Assembly: GCA_033558025.1 (NCBI GenBank)
Contig: JAUCEF010000017.1
Coordinates: 248,001 to 312,000, forward strand
DNA from: Phytophthora sp. 'mugwort'
Taxonomy: Eukaryota; Oomycota; Peronosporomycetes; Peronosporales; Peronosporaceae
Length of the DNA stretch: 64,000 nt
Reading direction: 5' to 3'
Position 1 is the first letter of the stretch. The number at the start of each line of letters is the position of its first letter. Of this stretch, positions 62,695 through 64,000 are shown one piece after another. A program made the translations under genes and the position numbers. The notes under the pieces are model-generated. The model searched no databases, was not told the origin of the DNA, and saw only the letters and a list, made by a program, of their open reading frames with translations.

Positions 62695-63775
62695 AATGCA
62701 ATGCTCTCACCGGACGCAGCAAATTGGAAGGAAGTCATTCGCTCCGAGCTGCGTTCACACATCCGCGACCACACCTGGGACATTATGCGTCGCCCTCCTG
62801 GAATGAAGGTTATCGGCTGCAAATGGGTCTCGCTGTGAAGCGAACGAGGACGGCGATATTGTGCGATACAAGGCGCGCATCGTTGCCCTGGGATTCCTAC
62901 AGACCTTCGAGATTGACTACCACGAAACTTATTCTCCAGTCGCTGGGCTGCCTACGCTTCGTGTGTTCTTCGCGGTCTGCCACCACCTCGGACTTTACAT
63001 CAAACAATTTGATGTGGAAACGACTTTTCGCAACGGTAATTTAGACGAGCTCGTCTACATGGCCATTCCGCTTGGCGTCAAGACGAATAACGGCATGGTG
63101 TGCCGACTGAGGCGCAGTCTGTACGGGCTTAAGCAAGTCGCGGCCGTGTGGTTCAAGACGATCAGGTCGGTGTTCCTGGAGATGGGGTTTGTGCAGTGTC
63201 AAGCTGACACCTGTCTTTTCGTTCGGACTGGTCGTCATAGCCCGGTACTCGTCGTGCTTTATGTGGACGACATGCTTGTCGGCTGCGCTGATGAGACAGA
63301 TGCTGCAGTGATCGAGCAAGATCTATCCAAACGCTTTAAGATGAAAGCGCTTGGAGAGGTTTTGCTCGGCATGGACATCCACTACGATCGTGTGAAGGGG
63401 GACCTGCGTCTCTATCAATCGCAGTTTATTGCTCGCATGGTCGACCGCTTTGGCAAGCACGACGCCTTTCCTGTTCGGAACCCCAACATCGTTGGCCAGG
63501 ACCTGCGACCTGAGAAGAAAGTCAAGGAGAGAATGACTGAGAGGCCCTATCGACAGCTTATCGGATCGCTGCTCTACGTTGCTAATGGATCTCGCCCGGA
63601 TGTCTGTGCTTCGGTAAGCGTGCTGTCCAAGTATCTGGACAAGGCACAGGACATGCACTGGCGTGCTGCGGTTCAAGTGCTCCGATATCTCAAGGGCACG
63701 GCGCATGCATTGCTAGTTCTCACTCGCAGCTCACTAAAGGACGTTAGGGTCGTCGGCTACTGCGACGCCAATTAG
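62695..63775 (+). pseudogene. Copia reverse transcriptase
   Basis: A 304-codon frame (62861-63775) covers most of RT: YKARIVALGFLQTFEIDYHE, YSPVAGLPTLRVFFAVCHHL, RRSLYGLKQVAAVWFKTI, and the catalytic YVDDMLVGC (about 63262). Upstream, WKEVIRSELRSHIRDHTWDI-like and MKVIGCKWV sequence (62720-62835) is in other frames. The frame continues into RNase H (VVGYCDAN) and ends at a TAG (63773-63775) where a Tyr is usual. The RT core looks intact, but lacks an upstream gag-pol frame. Confidence 0.88.
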
Positions 63776-64000
63776 GCTGGTGACTTGGAACAAGGCGGTC
63801 GACCTCGGGCGTGCTGGTGGTTTTGGCTGGGGCCCCAGTGATCTTTAAGAGCAAATGCCAGTCGTCGGTTACGTTGTCGACCGCAGAAGCCGAGTACATG
63901 GCACTTGCGCTGGCTGCATTTTTGGCTGCACAGGAACTCGAGTGGCTACATCAACTACTCGGCGAGATAGGTGTGCAGTTGGTCATGCCAATAAAGGTGA
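63776..64000 (+). pseudogene. Copia RNase H, 3' part (cut by window end)
   Basis: After a stop and frame change, reading resumes with VFKSKCQ-like sequence and SSVTLSTAEAEYMALALAAF (63868-63927), holding the RNase H Glu, then QELEWLHQLLGEIGVQLVMP. The element continues past position 64000. Confidence 0.8.

Larger units (their letters stand above)
59345..64000 (+). mobile_element. Ty1/copia retrotransposon, runs off the window end
   Basis: A primer-binding site GTATCAGAGC (59345-59354) matches the initiator-Met tRNA end used by copia elements. A leader with an (AT)14 tract follows, then gag, protease, integrase, RT and RNase H in copia order (integrase before RT). The 3' end and 3' LTR lie beyond the window. 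Coding frames carry several stops and shifts. Confidence 0.88.

Overview
The window looks like a stretch of an oomycete nuclear genome, most likely Phytophthora or a close relative. The evidence is short GT-AG introns (67-152 bp), a GCTCATT initiator plus flanking promoter region just upstream of at least two genes, a giant WW-FYVE-armadillo protein, and a transposon set (Crypton tyrosine recombinases, MULE, pogo and Tc1-mariner, Ty1/copia, Ty3/gypsy) typical of gene-sparse oomycete regions. No species can be named from the sequence alone.

Layout. Three islands of intact host genes lie in decayed transposon DNA. Island 1 (about 5.2-6.1 kb) is a RING-H2 protein. Island 2 (16.4-28.0 kb) holds a MATE efflux protein and an NPPF-type methyltransferase on divergent strands, then a 2221-residue WW/FYVE/ARM/zinc-ribbon protein, then a convergent OSCP1 homologue. 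Island 3 (52.4-58.3 kb) holds a four-exon gene fusing an MMACHC (cblC-like B12 trafficking) domain to an asparagine-synthase domain and a zinc ribbon, a decayed beta-gamma-crystallin-like gene, a D-2-hydroxyacid dehydrogenase, and a small predicted secreted protein.

Transposon blocks. 0-5 kb: pogo-like transposase, a Tc1/mariner element with TA target duplication, two copies of a 176-178 bp MITE. 8-11 kb: a 292-bp-arm palindrome whose spacer carries a tRNA-like sequence, then a Crypton. 13.4-15.5 kb: two DDE transposase relics. 28.2-30.1 kb: a pogo-like element with clear TIRs and TA flanks. 30.6-34.7 kb: a copia relic split by a 2.46-kb MULE that carries a 2-oxoglutarate/Fe(II) dioxygenase gene. 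35.4-37.5 kb: a second Crypton. 39.7-43 kb: gypsy. 44.3-50.3 kb: two MULE transposase relics. 59.3-64 kb: a copia element running off the window end.

The most notable items are the MMACHC-asparagine synthase fusion, rebuilt here from four phase-consistent exons, and the dioxygenase cargo of the nested MULE, whose two reading frames meet at a perfect A AAA AAG slippery heptamer. Family calls rest on reading motifs by eye; no database search was run.
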